Shown piece by piece: positions 26,023 to 34,398 of a stretch of DNA of 44,033 nucleotides. The position numbers and the translations under genes are program-made. The first letter of the stretch is position 1, and each line of letters opens with the position of its first letter. The notes beneath the pieces are model-generated. The model made no database searches. It was given only the letters and a program-made list of their open reading frames with translations, and was not told where the DNA came from. The stretch is from a virus: positions 1 to 44,033 of the IMG/VR virus record IMGVR_UViG_3300017697_000027. The stretch is one strand, 5' to 3'.

Positions 26023-26241
26023 ATGGCTTTAAAGGTCAGCGGTACAACAGTCATTGATAACAGTAAAAATATTGTTTCGACTACACCTCATGTACAAGGA
26101 ACAATTCTTACTGCTACTAATGTCTTTAAAGTGCCTTCTTACACTACTGCAGGGAGACCTGCACTGCCTTCAACTGGAGAAATTATTTTTGACACTGATG
26201 AAGGTACATTAAAAGTATATGATGGAGCAGAGTGGAAATAA
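26023..26241 (+). CDS. Small fibre adaptor protein, paralogue of the Cys-rich fibre N-terminus
   Basis: This encodes 72 residues: LKVSGTTVIDNSKNI, then YTTAGRPALPSTGEIIFDTD and EGTLKVYDGAEWK at the C-terminus. The same plan occurs at residues 1-68 of the next gene (INGTIVVDNSRNV ... YGTTANRPASGAGILYYDTD, EGSLVVNDGTEW), so the two share an attachment module; this version ends where the other continues. Proteins with the ..RP...GEI.FDTDEGTLK.YDG.EW motif are common fibre-associated modules in marine phages. It has its own late promoter and an AAGGAGAG Shine-Dalgarno. Confidence 0.75.
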   Translation: MALKVSGTTVIDNSKNIVSTTPHVQGTILTATNVFKVPSYTTAGRPALPSTGEIIFDTDEGTLKVYDGAEWK

Positions 26242-26257
26242 AATTTCACGTTAAAGT

Positions 26258-26271
26258 GTGTTTGCAAACAC
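26258..26271 (+). repeat. Intergenic palindrome GTGTTTGCAAACAC
   Basis: This perfect 14-base inverted repeat lies in the 45-base gap before the Cys-rich fibre gene, directly upstream of its CGGAG Shine-Dalgarno. The TTTGCAAA core recurs in another palindrome before a fibre gene at 36679-36690. Confidence 0.7.
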
Positions 26272-26286
26272 GGAGAAAAAAAATAA

Positions 26287-29200
26287 ATGTCATATAAAAT
26301 TAACGGTACTATTGTTGTTGACAACAGCCGCAATGTTTGCGCCTGTTGTGTAACAGCTTGTTGTATTACCGGTACAACAAAAGTATCCGTTCCATATGGT
26401 ACAACAGCGAACAGGCCGGCCTCAGGAGCCGGCATTTTATATTATGATACTGATGAAGGTTCGCTTGTTGTTAATGATGGGACGGAATGGGCCGCAGCTG
26501 GTGGATCAGCCGCGGACGGTGCAGTATTTGAACCAATATCGAATACTACAGACCCGCATGATGCGGTAGGCTTTGTAAATCTAGTCTCGAACTATGATTC
26601 GTGCAGTTGCGGCTGTTGTAATTGCACCGGCAATTGCATGACCGCAGCTTGGGGCTGTTCAATATCGGCTGGAGAAGATCCAGGTGCATTATATCCAAGA
26701 ACATTTACTTGCAGGGGCCAATATTGTTGTGGTAATTATAATGGCTATGGATTAGAGGTTTCGTGCTATGGCTGCACTAACTTTTTTATGTGTGGGCCAA
26801 CCGGCAACCTTGCTTTCGCGCAGTCAGGATGCTCCTTCAGGGGTAGCTATTTCTGTGAGTGTAATACCATGAACTTTCCACAATTACACTCGACGTTGAA
26901 CTCAAATCAGCAACAACCCAATCGAGTGTTCAATAACTTTGCTGTTTACAATGATGGAGCAACAGTTTATTGGTCATTTAAGTGTTCCATTTGCGGCAGC
27001 TTGAAATTTTGCCAATATTGTCCAGGGTGTCCATCTCAGAAACTGGGCGGTGTATATGTTGATGCTACTGGTAATCCTATTTTGCATCATTATGGAACTA
27101 GAAAACATACTTGTGTATGTTCATCTGCATGTCTAGCATACGGCACGCCTGATAATGGGTTTGCGATCCATCATCCAACTAATACGTATAAGGGCCCTGC
27201 CGCAAAAATTTCTATTGGTATGGCATGTGCTTGGAATGATGATATTGTATCACCACTGAGAGAACACATACTCGTTGCTTGTAGTAATACTAGAGGTCAA
27301 AACACACTAAAAGTATGCTCAGATTCGGTTGCGCATAATAATGTTTGTAGGTGTGGTTTCGAAGAAATGCAGGAAGAATTCTTCGGCCTGGCTAGAGCAA
27401 TGTGTAATGCACATTGTAACCGATGGGTTCCTACCGGATTTTGCTATAGTTGCTTTACCATGACCTGCCGATTGCATAATGGCATAATTCCTACTAATCC
27501 AGCAGATCATTTGACAAATACAGCTGCATACAGTCAGTGTCAGGGTTCTGCCGGCGGTAATGCATGTGTAATGCGGAGGCCCGGTCCAAGTTCAAATGGT
27601 TCAGATTATGCTATGTATGCTGTTAGAAATCCAATGGGATCAAGTTGCATTTCATGTTGTTGGACAGATTTATTTGGCAGCTGCGATGTTAAAAGTGTCT
27701 GGTTTGATCCATCATGTAGATATATGTATGCTCTTATTGGAGCACACGGTGGGGCCACCACCTTTCCGTGGGATGCTAACTGTCCCTCCTGCTGCTGGAG
27801 TAATGTCAACAGCTCCGGTACTATAACCTGCTATTGCACAAGATGCCTCTGCGCGAACCAATGCCATGTTCCTTCATTATATGTAATTGATACGTGCAAT
27901 GCTACAATTATTAGCCAAGGGCAATATCGTGGATGGAATAGAGATTATACTTTAAGACCTAGGGACGAATATACTCGATGCTTTAGAGGTGACTCTTACG
28001 ACTATCACAATATGTGTGTAAATTTTGCGCCCTGTTTTTCCAATCGGCTTCAAGCGGGGAAATGCTTTAGCCAATATGGTCCTTCAGCTGACAGATTTAA
28101 ATATCATGGCTTTAGATCTAAGAGAGATGCCGCTAACGTTATTACATCTTGTACTAATTGTAGAGCGTATCTAATTTCTATGGGCAATTGCTGTATGAGT
28201 TCCAGAGGAGATAATGAAGATATTCATGTATTTAATTTTAATACATGTATGTTTGATTGTACGTTGAATCTTGGTATAGGTTTACTTGGATGCGGGCCAG
28301 CTTTATGCTGGAATGGAACATTTAGACAGTGTAGCTCTGGTGCTATCACTAAGTATGATACTATTATTAAATACTTGGAATGCCTGACCGGTGTTGCTTA
28401 TACCGGAAACAATGGTGGAGCCTGCTGTGATGACTGGAGTTGTCAAGCTTGGCTGCGTTGTATTGGCGATGGTACTCTACCACGTTGCTTTGGTGTTGGT
28501 GGATGTGAAAACTGGCAGTGCCAGTGTCAGCATAGATGCGGGTCATTTAGAAGATGGCCAGTTGAAAATGCGTACGTCACGGATGCGGCAGCTAGACAAT
28601 ACTATATTAATCCAACAAACGATCATTTGATTGTGCCAATGTATTATGCTTCTGGACAACAACATTATGATACCTCATGCAATTCATTAGCTGCTGGTTG
28701 CATTGTATGGACTGGTATTGTATGTTATGACTTAAATAATAGATGTATTAGTAAAGTTCATAGTTTATTTAATGATAGACAAACTAGAGTAGATACTACA
28801 GTTTGCGGTGAATGCTGCGGAGCTAACTTTAATAGGTCTGTAAATGATTGTTGGGGTACTCAAAAACCTGGGCCAGGCGGATTTACGCCTCTTCCTACTC
28901 CATACGGCATGACTCTGTGCTGTTGCCATTGTGCATGTGAACCTTATGCTATGAGAATGGTGCCATATTCAATACCTAATGAATGTGCTTCAGATAGCGG
29001 GGTCGTATTTATGATGCTACCGTTCGCAGACAGCTCTACGCCAATGCTGTCAATATGTGCTTGCGGTCAGCTTGGATGTTGTCTTGCAGCTGGAGGTACA
29101 TGTGCAGGCGCATGTAGAGAGTTTGCATCGAATGATTATTTTCCTCCGTGCCAGTGCTGGAATCACAATATTGGTACTGATTTGGTACACCTAAAAGTTC

Positions 29201-29853
29201 CATTTGACAAACCATTGGATTGCTTAGGTTATCCTCATGATAATGATATGAAATTATTTATGGAAATGGTTCAAGGATGTGGCGCATTTAATTCTTGTCT
29301 ACATTGTCTGTGGGCAGATCCAAATACTGGTGTTCCATATTGTGATGCCGCATGTTGGTGTATGTGCGTAGGGGCATATTATGTAACCCGACAAAATCCT
29401 TGGAAATGGGGCTTCTGTTGTTTAGATTCAGCCATATGTGGTATGGGCTGTTGCGCAATTTGTGTAACTAAGTTATGTAATATTGGTAATATTTGTGGTT
29501 GTGGTAACACCTTCTGTGGATCAACGCCAACTTGCCATGATATGGTATGCTGGTATACTTGTTGTTCCCAAGGCGCTTCGTGCTATGAATGTATAATTAG
29601 AAATATTGATGATGCGTTCTTTGGTGACAATGCCGACCATTCCGGCCTAGCTTTCTCTGGAGAATCTAAAGCGATTAAGCCTCTAGAACTTATGGATGTG
29701 TGCGATTGTAGATCTACGTATTATGCGCATTGCGGCCAAAAGTCCGTTGGTGGTTATCTATCACCAACAAATGGTCATTGGGAATTACAGAAGAATTTCT
29801 ATAAAAGTCACTTCTGTACTGTTAATTATCCATGTCAGTGCTGCATACCATAA
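26287..29853 (+). CDS. Giant cysteine-rich tail fibre/adhesin
   Basis: This encodes 1188 residues with, by my count, about 131 cysteines (11%), spread along the whole chain in clusters such as CACCVTACC, CSCGCCNC, CCCHCAC and CCAICVTKLC. It is also rich in Gly, Asn, Trp, Tyr and His. Residues 1-70 are the attachment module shared with the 72-residue adaptor, so this is a virion fibre component rather than an enzyme. No signal peptide or membrane segment is seen. Cys pairs are often 2-3 residues apart, suiting metal sites or disulfide ladders. The rest has beta-propeller-like or WD/Kelch-like irregular strand patterns but no family I recognise. It is followed by a hairpin at 29869-29896. G+C seems higher than in neighbouring genes, partly because of Cys/Gly/Trp codons. 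Confidence 0.82.
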   Translation: MSYKINGTIVVDNSRNVCACCVTACCITGTTKVSVPYGTTANRPASGAGILYYDTDEGSLVVNDGTEWAAAGGSAADGAVFEPISNTTDPHDAVGFVNLVSNYDSCSCGCCNCTGNCMTAAWGCSISAGEDPGALYPRTFTCRGQYCCGNYNGYGLEVSCYGCTNFFMCGPTGNLAFAQSGCSFRGSYFCECNTMNFPQLHSTLNSNQQQPNRVFNNFAVYNDGATVYWSFKCSICGSLKFCQYCPGCPSQKLGGVYVDATGNPILHHYGTRKHTCVCSSACLAYGTPDNGFAIHHPTNTYKGPAAKISIGMACAWNDDIVSPLREHILVACSNTRGQNTLKVCSDSVAHNNVCRCGFEEMQEEFFGLARAMCNAHCNRWVPTGFCYSCFTMTCRLHNGIIPTNPADHLTNTAAYSQCQGSAGGNACVMRRPGPSSNGSDYAMYAVRNPMGSSCISCCWTDLFGSCDVKSVWFDPSCRYMYALIGAHGGATTFPWDANCPSCCWSNVNSSGTITCYCTRCLCANQCHVPSLYVIDTCNATIISQGQYRGWNRDYTLRPRDEYTRCFRGDSYDYHNMCVNFAPCFSNRLQAGKCFSQYGPSADRFKYHGFRSKRDAANVITSCTNCRAYLISMGNCCMSSRGDNEDIHVFNFNTCMFDCTLNLGIGLLGCGPALCWNGTFRQCSSGAITKYDTIIKYLECLTGVAYTGNNGGACCDDWSCQAWLRCIGDGTLPRCFGVGGCENWQCQCQHRCGSFRRWPVENAYVTDAAARQYYINPTNDHLIVPMYYASGQQHYDTSCNSLAAGCIVWTGIVCYDLNNRCISKVHSLFNDRQTRVDTTVCGECCGANFNRSVNDCWGTQKPGPGGFTPLPTPYGMTLCCCHCACEPYAMRMVPYSIPNECASDSGVVFMMLPFADSSTPMLSICACGQLGCCLAAGGTCAGACREFASNDYFPPCQCWNHNIGTDLVHLKVPFDKPLDCLGYPHDNDMKLFMEMVQGCGAFNSCLHCLWADPNTGVPYCDAACWCMCVGAYYVTRQNPWKWGFCCLDSAICGMGCCAICVTKLCNIGNICGCGNTFCGSTPTCHDMVCWYTCCSQGASCYECIIRNIDDAFFGDNADHSGLAFSGESKAIKPLELMDVCDCRSTYYAHCGQKSVGGYLSPTNGHWELQKNFYKSHFCTVNYPCQCCIP

Positions 29854-29868
29854 TATAACTCAAGAAAA

Positions 29869-29896
29869 AAATTCTGGGCTTTCGGGCCCAGAATTT
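29869..29896. terminator. Hairpin terminator after the Cys-rich fibre
   Basis: AAATTCTGGGC pairs with GCCCAGAATTT (11 bp) around a six-base loop. On the plus strand the 3' flank is only moderately T-rich. On the minus strand a run of T follows (29865-29871), so the element could stop transcription in either direction. Confidence 0.7.
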
Positions 29897-29911
29897 ACTT
29901 AATATATACTA

Positions 29912-29940
29912 TGTACATTATACAGATAGTGTGTTATAAT
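29912..29940 (+). promoter_or_regulatory. Candidate sigma70-type promoter for the glycosyltransferase
   Basis: TGTACA (29912-29917), a 17-base spacer and TATAAT (29935-29940) precede the ATG at 29973. No late TATAAATA box occurs in this gap, unlike before most structural genes. This suggests host-type (early or middle) expression. Confidence 0.5.
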
Positions 29941-29972
29941 ATAATTATCGATGATTAATTGAAGGTGACTTT

Positions 29973-30905
29973 ATGAAAAAAGTTTTTATGCTAGACGGCG
30001 GGGCAGGCCGTATTATTGCCGCTATTCCAGCTCTTAGAAAATATGTAAAAGAAAACCCACAAGATGAGGTATCCATTATGATTGGTGGATGGGATCAACT
30101 TGTTTGGGGTCTTCAAGATTTACAAGATATTACGTATTCAATGGATACAAAAGGTGTTTTTGATAACATAGTTGCAAACGCGGATGAAATTATTTCTCCA
30201 GAACCATATCGCGTTCCAGGATATTTTAAGCAAGAATTATCTTTGGGTGAAGCATTTAACGTTCTTATTAATAATACACACGATCATTCAGATCTTGGTA
30301 TTCCTGAAATGATCTTAAATAAGAATGAAGAATTATCTGCAGCTAAAATGATTGCAGATGTAAAACGCCAACAACAAAAACAAAAGACAATTGTTATTCA
30401 ACCTTGGGGTCGTTCAGCAAATCGTGTTGATGATAAAACTATCTTTGATGACTCATCGAGATCTATGTCTCAAGAAACCTATTTAAAACTTATTAAAAAA
30501 TTATCAACAAAATATAATATGGTTTTATTTGGAGAAAAGCAATTTGAGCTACCTCAGGACACATTTACGTTTAAACCAGAAGCAGATTTACGGATGTGGG
30601 CAGCATTTGTAGATGCTGCAGATTATTTTCTTGGTTGTGATTCGTTAGGTCAACATATGGCTCGAGCATTCAATAAACCTGGAACCGTAATTGTTGGTTC
30701 TACATTTGCAATTAATACAACATATCCAAATTGGTTTAATATTATTGAACGCGAAGGACAAAAAAAGTACTCACCTATACGTATTTCTGGTTTAGACTCT
30801 CATTTGGCTGATAGATATAATGACCGCTGCATGGATTTCACAGATGAAGAAATCAATAAAATGTACGCCGATATTGTTAAAGACATTGAACAAAAGGTAA
30901 AATAA
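29973..30905 (+). CDS. GT9-type glycosyltransferase (heptosyltransferase-like)
   Basis: This encodes 310 residues. The start KKVFMLDGGAGRIIAAIPAL is the Gly-rich first loop of GT-B heptosyltransferases. The C-terminal half has TIVIQPWGRSANR and YNMVLFGEKQFELPQ, then AAFVDAADYFLGCDSLGQHMARAFNKPGTV (positions about 203-233, shown in part), the donor-binding D-S-x-x-x-H-x-A pattern of family GT9. Family members move heptose from ADP-heptose to LPS core or to adhesin proteins (TibC/AAH group). The acceptor cannot be read here. The neighbouring ADP-heptose operon supports heptose as donor. The carbamoyltransferase follows after 2 bases, so they form one operon. Confidence 0.75.
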   Translation: MKKVFMLDGGAGRIIAAIPALRKYVKENPQDEVSIMIGGWDQLVWGLQDLQDITYSMDTKGVFDNIVANADEIISPEPYRVPGYFKQELSLGEAFNVLINNTHDHSDLGIPEMILNKNEELSAAKMIADVKRQQQKQKTIVIQPWGRSANRVDDKTIFDDSSRSMSQETYLKLIKKLSTKYNMVLFGEKQFELPQDTFTFKPEADLRMWAAFVDAADYFLGCDSLGQHMARAFNKPGTVIVGSTFAINTTYPNWFNIIEREGQKKYSPIRISGLDSHLADRYNDRCMDFTDEEINKMYADIVKDIEQKVK

Positions 30906-30907
30906 CT

Positions 30908-32680
30908 ATGAAAATTTTAGCAGTTAATCCCGGACATAATGGTTCGGCCGCATATTTAGTTGATGGAAAAACCGAATTTTATATTGAAGAAGAAAGACTT
31001 TCTAGAGCAAAATACGATGGAAATCCTTTTAGAGGTATATTAGAAGCAATTCAAGGTGGTGTAGATTTTCTTGTGATTGGAGGTACTCACGACCAACCAA
31101 AATTAACTTGGACTGGCGAAGATGCTTTTACTGCTTTAGTTAGAAAGTTTAATTCTAATGTAAGAGTTATTTCATTATCACAAGCTCACCATTTAGGACA
31201 TGCTGCAGGCTCGTTCTTTAATTCTGGATTTAAAGACGCTGTAGCTCTAGTTATTGATGGGGCAGGATCTCGTCATGAGTTTCAAGCAGACGAAGATGGA
31301 CGATCTACGTATGGATTTGAAACTGAGTCTATTTTTGATTGTGATTCTGAAAAAAATGGAGAAGAAGAAGAAGTCGTAAAAGAAATATGGAAATCCTATG
31401 GCGGAAATTATGATGTAGTTCCATTAAAAACCGATAATATGAATATTGATAATTCAATGACTCTAGTAAAGATGTATGAAGGAGTTTCAGATTATCTGGG
31501 TTTTGGATATATTGAAGCTGGTAAAACGATGGGTCTTGCGCCGTACGGTAAAGAAGATGAAAATATTCCCGATTTAGTAATCAATGGTAGAGGTAATAGA
31601 AATGTCTTTATTCCGAATTACCCTGCTGGATCAACAATTGATGAGAGTAATAATCCATATTTAGCTAGAAATGAAGATCCAAAGTTATGGCATAAAGATC
31701 CAGAAAAAGTTACAGAGCAGGCAAAAAATCTTGCTTGGAAAATTCAAAAGCAAACACAAGAAGCAGTGGCTGATTTAATTGAAAAAGCTGTACAATTGAC
31801 AAATAAAACTAATATTGTTATTTCTGGTGGGTATGGGTTAAATTGCGTAGCAAATTATTATTATAAAAGTAGATTTCCAGATCTAAATATCTTTGTAGAT
31901 CCAATTTCTCATGACGGCGGAACAGCTCTTGGTCTAGCGAAACTCGCGTATTATAAATTGACTCAAGGGCAAATTCCAGATTCTTTAGAAACTTTATATC
32001 TTGGAACATTTAAATTATCAGAAATTGACGAGCAAACATTAGAAAATATTTCCAATGCTGAATTTGAAATAAAAAGAGAAGTATTAAATTCTGAAATTGC
32101 CCAAATGATTGCTGATGGTAATATCATTTCTATTTTTCAAGGAAGATCTGAAGCTGGGCCTAGAGCACTAGGTAATAGATCGATACTATATGATCCTCGC
32201 GATATCAATGGTAAAGACCATGTAAATACCGTAAAGGGTAGAGAATGGTTTAGGCCTTTTGCAGGATCTATGTTACAAGAAGATTTTGAAGAATGGTTCG
32301 AAACTCGTGGATTAACTGAAACACCGCATATGATGTACGCTATGGATTTTAAATTAGAAAAGCATGGCGAAGTTCCAGCTATTACTCATGTTGATGGGAC
32401 GTGTCGTATACAAACTGTAACAGAAGAGCAGAATGAAAATTATTATAACTTAATTAAAGCGTTTAAGGATATTACAGGTGTCCCTATTTTATTCAATACA
32501 AGTTTTAATTTAGCTGGAGAGCCTTTGGTTGAAACTTTAGATGATGCTCTTATGACAATTGCAAATTCTGATATTGAATACTTATATTTACCTGAGTGGT
32601 CGGTCTTAATTAAAGCTCCATTCAATTATAACCAACAGATTGAAGAATCTGAACAACAGATTGAAGAATCTGAAGAATAA
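30908..32680 (+). CDS. NodU/CmcH-type O-carbamoyltransferase
   Basis: This encodes 590 residues, the usual family size. The N-terminal ASKHA half begins MKILAVNPGHNGSAAYL with the metal-binding HHLGHAAGSFFNSGF (residues 94-108) and VALVIDGAGSRHEF. The C-terminal YrdC-like half shows the invariant GRSEAGPRALGNRSILYDPR (about 412-431) and FNTSFNLAGEPLV. These enzymes make carbamoyl-adenylate from carbamoyl phosphate and ATP and transfer the carbamoyl group to a sugar hydroxyl. In Pseudomonas aeruginosa a family member (WapO) carbamoylates inner-core heptose, which fits the heptose genes beside it. The C-terminus ends in a duplicated QQIEESE. It converges on the hldD gene with a shared terminator between. 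Confidence 0.92.
   Translation: MKILAVNPGHNGSAAYLVDGKTEFYIEEERLSRAKYDGNPFRGILEAIQGGVDFLVIGGTHDQPKLTWTGEDAFTALVRKFNSNVRVISLSQAHHLGHAAGSFFNSGFKDAVALVIDGAGSRHEFQADEDGRSTYGFETESIFDCDSEKNGEEEEVVKEIWKSYGGNYDVVPLKTDNMNIDNSMTLVKMYEGVSDYLGFGYIEAGKTMGLAPYGKEDENIPDLVINGRGNRNVFIPNYPAGSTIDESNNPYLARNEDPKLWHKDPEKVTEQAKNLAWKIQKQTQEAVADLIEKAVQLTNKTNIVISGGYGLNCVANYYYKSRFPDLNIFVDPISHDGGTALGLAKLAYYKLTQGQIPDSLETLYLGTFKLSEIDEQTLENISNAEFEIKREVLNSEIAQMIADGNIISIFQGRSEAGPRALGNRSILYDPRDINGKDHVNTVKGREWFRPFAGSMLQEDFEEWFETRGLTETPHMMYAMDFKLEKHGEVPAITHVDGTCRIQTVTEEQNENYYNLIKAFKDITGVPILFNTSFNLAGEPLVETLDDALMTIANSDIEYLYLPEWSVLIKAPFNYNQQIEESEQQIEESEE
32633..32674 (+). repeat. 21-base tandem duplication at the carbamoyltransferase C-terminus
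   Basis: Two perfect 21-base copies (32633-32653 and 32654-32674) encode QQIEESE twice. After the stop, seven further in-frame codons with a similar Glu-rich reading reach a second TAA at 32699-32701. The tail therefore seems to have grown and then been cut short. Confidence 0.8.
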
Positions 32681-32723
32681 TTCTTTGAAGCTGAAGAATA
32701 AACTAGCAATTAAAAAAACTTAA

Positions 32724-32745
32724 GGGGCCATATGGCCCCTTTTTT
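32724..32745. terminator. Bidirectional terminator between convergent operons
   Basis: GGGGCCATATGGCCCC is a perfect palindrome followed by six T on the plus strand; on the minus strand a run of seven T (32712-32718) follows. It ends the carbamoyltransferase transcript. The minus-strand operon's last stop codon lies at 32744-32746, just before it. Confidence 0.9.
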
Positions 32746-33655
32746 ACATACTGTTACTTATATAATCCTGAACTCTTCTCATTCTTATTGGATTCCCAAT
32801 AGTTGTAAGTTTTTCTGTATTAGCTTGAGTAAATTCTTGATAATGATCTTTTAAATGATTCGGAAAAGGTATTGTTTCGATTTCAGCTCCGACTTTACGA
32901 GCAATCATTTGAGCAACATCCATAAATGATATTGCGTCTCCTGTACCAGCATTAAAGATACCAGAAACCTTTCTATTTAGCATTTCAATTTTTAGAAGTG
33001 CAATATCTTCAGCACAAACAAAATCGCGTCTAAAGTTTTCAGATCCTTCAAATACCTTTATTTTGCCTGTTTCTCTTGCTTGTTTTGAAAATTGAGTAAT
33101 AGGTGATGCTTGACCATCTTTATGATCTTCACCTTGCCCATAAACATTAAAGTATCTCCATCCTTGTATAATATATGGAGAATTTTGATACCACTCTGTA
33201 TTCACTAATTTTTCGATTTTTCGGTCAAATAACATTTTAGAATATGCGTACATATTCATTGGATCTAATGGGCCATTTTCTGTAAAATGTAATGTTCCGC
33301 CATATACTGAAGCTGATGAAGCATAAGAAAATGGAATTTTATGTTCAATAGCTTTTGCTAAAAGTTTATCAGAAAAGAAATAGTTAGAATCCATTACTTT
33401 TTTACCATCCCATTCTGTTGTAGATGAAATGGCGCCTTCATGATAAATAGCAGTTACTTTATCCCATAGATTTTCAGCATGTTCAAAAAATGTATCTTTA
33501 TCAAAGTATTCTTCGAATTCGCAATCTACTAAATTTTTATATTTTCTTCCATCAGTTAAATCATCAACGACAAAAATATTTTTTTTGCCTCTTTTGTTTA
33601 AATTACGAATAATGTTTGATCCTATAAAGCCGAATCCGCCAGTGACTAAAATCAT
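32744..33655 (-). CDS. hldD: ADP-glyceromanno-heptose 6-epimerase
   Basis: This 303-residue extended SDR protein compares with about 310 for bacterial HldD (RfaD). It has the Rossmann motif GGFGFIG (6-12), FVVDDLTDGRKYKNL, the EGAISSTTEWDGKKVMDSN segment characteristic of HldD, SSASVYG (113-119), the YAYSK pair Y136/K140, and RYFNVYG. It epimerises C6 of ADP-D-glycero-D-manno-heptose to the L,D form, the last step before transfer to LPS. It is the last gene of a five-gene operon and overlaps gmhB by four bases (ATGA). All catalytic residues I can place are present. Confidence 0.93.
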   Translation of the reverse strand: MILVTGGFGFIGSNIIRNLNKRGKKNIFVVDDLTDGRKYKNLVDCEFEEYFDKDTFFEHAENLWDKVTAIYHEGAISSTTEWDGKKVMDSNYFFSDKLLAKAIEHKIPFSYASSASVYGGTLHFTENGPLDPMNMYAYSKMLFDRKIEKLVNTEWYQNSPYIIQGWRYFNVYGQGEDHKDGQASPITQFSKQARETGKIKVFEGSENFRRDFVCAEDIALLKIEMLNRKVSGIFNAGTGDAISFMDVAQMIARKVGAEIETIPFPNHLKDHYQEFTQANTEKLTTIGNPIRMRRVQDYISNSM

Positions 33656-34398
33656 TTAAGTGCCTTAGCAAAATCTAATAATGAATTGAATGTTGATGTT
33701 TTCTTACGAATTTTTTCCGCTGAGAATTTTTTAAGTGCTTGTTCTGTTTCTTCACCATGACCTGTACGAACAAGAATTGGTTTTGCACCAATTTTATATG
33801 CAGCTTTCAAATCAGTTATTTTATCACCAACATAAAATCCGCCTTGCTTGAATCTGATCTTGTTTTCAAAAATTTCTTCTTCAGCGCGGTGAAACATTCC
33901 AAGATTTGGTTTTGCGTAATAATCTTCTTTTAAAGATGTTTCTGAATAAAACAATCCATCAATTGAAAAGATTCCTGCTTTGCCAAATACTTCCATCATA
34001 TGTTGATTTACAGCTTCTACTTGTTCATGAGTTTGCAATCCTTTAATAATTCCACCTTGATTTGTTAGAATCACGACCTTATAGCCTTTTAATCGAATTA
34101 TGCGAATTGCTTCTAAAGATCCAGGAATTGGCTCCCATTGCTGTGGGCTTGTGATATATTCGCCGCGGTCAATATTAATTACGCCATCTCTATCAAGTCC
34201 AATAATTGCCTTTGGAAATACTTTAGGCCATGATTTTTGCATTTCCATAATTTTAGCTTCTTCGGCACTCATTCCCATCTGAGGCTGATTAGGAGTCGAA
34301 GATGTATATTGTCCCGAAGAATAACTATAATTTTGCTGTGGTTGTTGTGCTGTTGTTGATTGTGGATCTATATCAGCAACATGCTTAAATCTACTCAT
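33652..34398 (-). CDS. gmhB: D-glycero-D-manno-heptose-1,7-bisphosphate 7-phosphatase-like, lacking zinc ligands
   Basis: This encodes 248 residues. Residues 1-60 are a Gln/Ser/Tyr-rich extension not found in standard GmhB (about 190 aa). The HAD phosphatase core follows: GLDRDGVINIDRGEY (nucleophile D69, acid D71), TNQGGIIKG (motif II), and KPNLGM with GGFYVGDKITDLKAAYKIG (motifs III/IV). It should remove the 7-phosphate after the kinase step. The zinc loop of E. coli GmhB (C-x-H ... C-x-C) is replaced by SETSLKEDYYAKPN with no cysteine, so metal binding there is lost or the specificity may differ. A histidinol-phosphatase-like HAD is the alternative, but the neighbours favour heptose. ATGA overlaps link it to both neighbours. 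Confidence 0.85.
   Translation of the reverse strand: MSRFKHVADIDPQSTTAQQPQQNYSYSSGQYTSSTPNQPQMGMSAEEAKIMEMQKSWPKVFPKAIIGLDRDGVINIDRGEYITSPQQWEPIPGSLEAIRIIRLKGYKVVILTNQGGIIKGLQTHEQVEAVNQHMMEVFGKAGIFSIDGLFYSETSLKEDYYAKPNLGMFHRAEEEIFENKIRFKQGGFYVGDKITDLKAAYKIGAKPILVRTGHGEETEQALKKFSAEKIRKKTSTFNSLLDFAKALK

Noticed and set aside
26241-26287. The 72-residue gene as the broken 5' part of the Cys-rich fibre
   Set aside because: Both genes have their own ribosome site and a complete copy of the attachment module, so this is duplication and not a frameshift.
27319-28630. Other-frame ORFs inside the Cys-rich gene
   Set aside because: The main frame is uninterrupted for 1188 codons and begins with a recognisable fibre module. 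The alternatives are short and featureless.
29901-29972. A tRNA or small RNA gene in the gap before the glycosyltransferase
   Set aside because: No cloverleaf pairing or CCA end is visible. The gap is explained by a hairpin and a sigma70-like promoter.
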